Shown here: piece after piece, positions 63,501 through 64,000 of the stretch
Numbering within the stretch: position 1 is the first letter of the stretch
How the letters are laid out: each line of letters starts with the position of its first letter
Source: Atrichornis clamosus
Taxonomy: Eukaryota > Chordata > Aves > Passeriformes > Menuridae
DNA: 64,000 bases
NCBI GenBank assembly: GCA_013400975.1
Contig: WBMZ01003284.1
Span: 125,118 to 189,117 of the forward strand
Direction: 5' to 3'
The notes under the pieces: generated by a model
Told to the model about the DNA's origin: nothing
The model's input: the letters and a program-made list of their open reading frames with translations, nothing else
Database searches by the model: none
Translations under genes and position numbers: made by a program

Positions 63501-64000
63501 CCTGCTAGAGAACCTACATCTTTCACTATGGACCATGTTGAAATCTTCTGCAGCATCTCCATATTGCCATTTAAAAAAAAGTAACACAAACTGGATGAGA
63601 TTCCAAACAGGCGATTAGTTTGCCATTGAAGCATAACCAATGCCTCAACTAAAACAAGCAAACAAGCAGTTTGAACATGTGAACATAATTTTCTATCATT
63701 TCTTTTTGATGTGGATTGGATGGAAAAAATCTGGGATGCAAGCCATAATGTAGATTTTCAAAATTGATTAGCATTTTTGGACAGTGGCAGCAATTTCCAT
63801 GGTGGTATAATTTATTTTAAGCTAAAATTGATTAGTGGGGTTTTTCTTTTTTTTTTTTTAATGTGCACCAAAATTGCTATGCAAATCAAGGTAAATGGAG
63901 CCATGAAATGATGGTGGAGACACAAACTATGGTAAAATGTTAACTCAGTCTAGTGAAGGCAAGTCAATATTGCAGTATGGGTGGGATGACTGGGAATGGT
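60541..64000. other. AT-rich spacer with homopolymer runs
   Basis: No exon, RNA gene or interspersed repeat was recognised. T runs occur at 62280-62294 and near 63341-63350 and 63848-63860. The longest frame is under 90 codons. Confidence 0.55.
62280..62294. repeat. poly-T run
   Basis: Fifteen consecutive T residues with no adjacent retroposon body. Confidence 0.9.

Overview
The window looks like AT-rich intergenic or deep-intronic DNA from a vertebrate, most likely a bird. The clearest evidence is three CR1 LINE fragments, at 30867-31450, 44340-44525 and 60449-60540. Two keep a recognisable CR1 3' end and one keeps part of ORF2. Interspersed repeats are otherwise very sparse for 64 kb, which fits an avian genome better than a mammalian one. 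Two faint MIR/L2-like (core-SINE) remnants were also seen. No bacterial-type operon, tRNA, rRNA, CRISPR array or integron was found.

No intact protein-coding gene could be supported. Nearly all open reading frames are 60-120 codons, overlap frames on the other strand and resemble no family I recognise. The one exception is a minus-strand block at 45507-46292, about 260 codons in a single frame with only one internal stop. It has an exon-like partner upstream at 46649-46873 with a plausible splice acceptor. It looks like a decayed or unannotated coding region of unknown family.

The rest divides into long AT-rich stretches poor in CpG, punctuated by islands of a few hundred bases that keep CpGs and pack developmental transcription-factor motifs (homeodomain, GATA, SOX, MEIS, TCF/LEF, nuclear receptor). 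These lie near 8.7-9.6, 18.3, 21.8, 26.8, 28.9, 33.7, 34.6, 37.1-38.1, 40.1, 42.7, 54.0 and 57.2-57.6 kb. That layout is typical of a gene desert beside a developmental regulator, but the target gene is not in the window and conservation was not tested. The regulatory reading is therefore inference.

Other structure: a 38-bp minisatellite of six copies (33880-34108) with a TATA-like box 78 bp downstream, which could be a solo LTR with repeated U3 enhancers; a 49-bp dispersed direct repeat (57992-58040 and 59651-59699) that is 90% identical; a GC-rich 7-bp hairpin at 34691-34710; and several simple repeats. Together this reads as a sparsely populated regulatory landscape rather than a gene-dense region.
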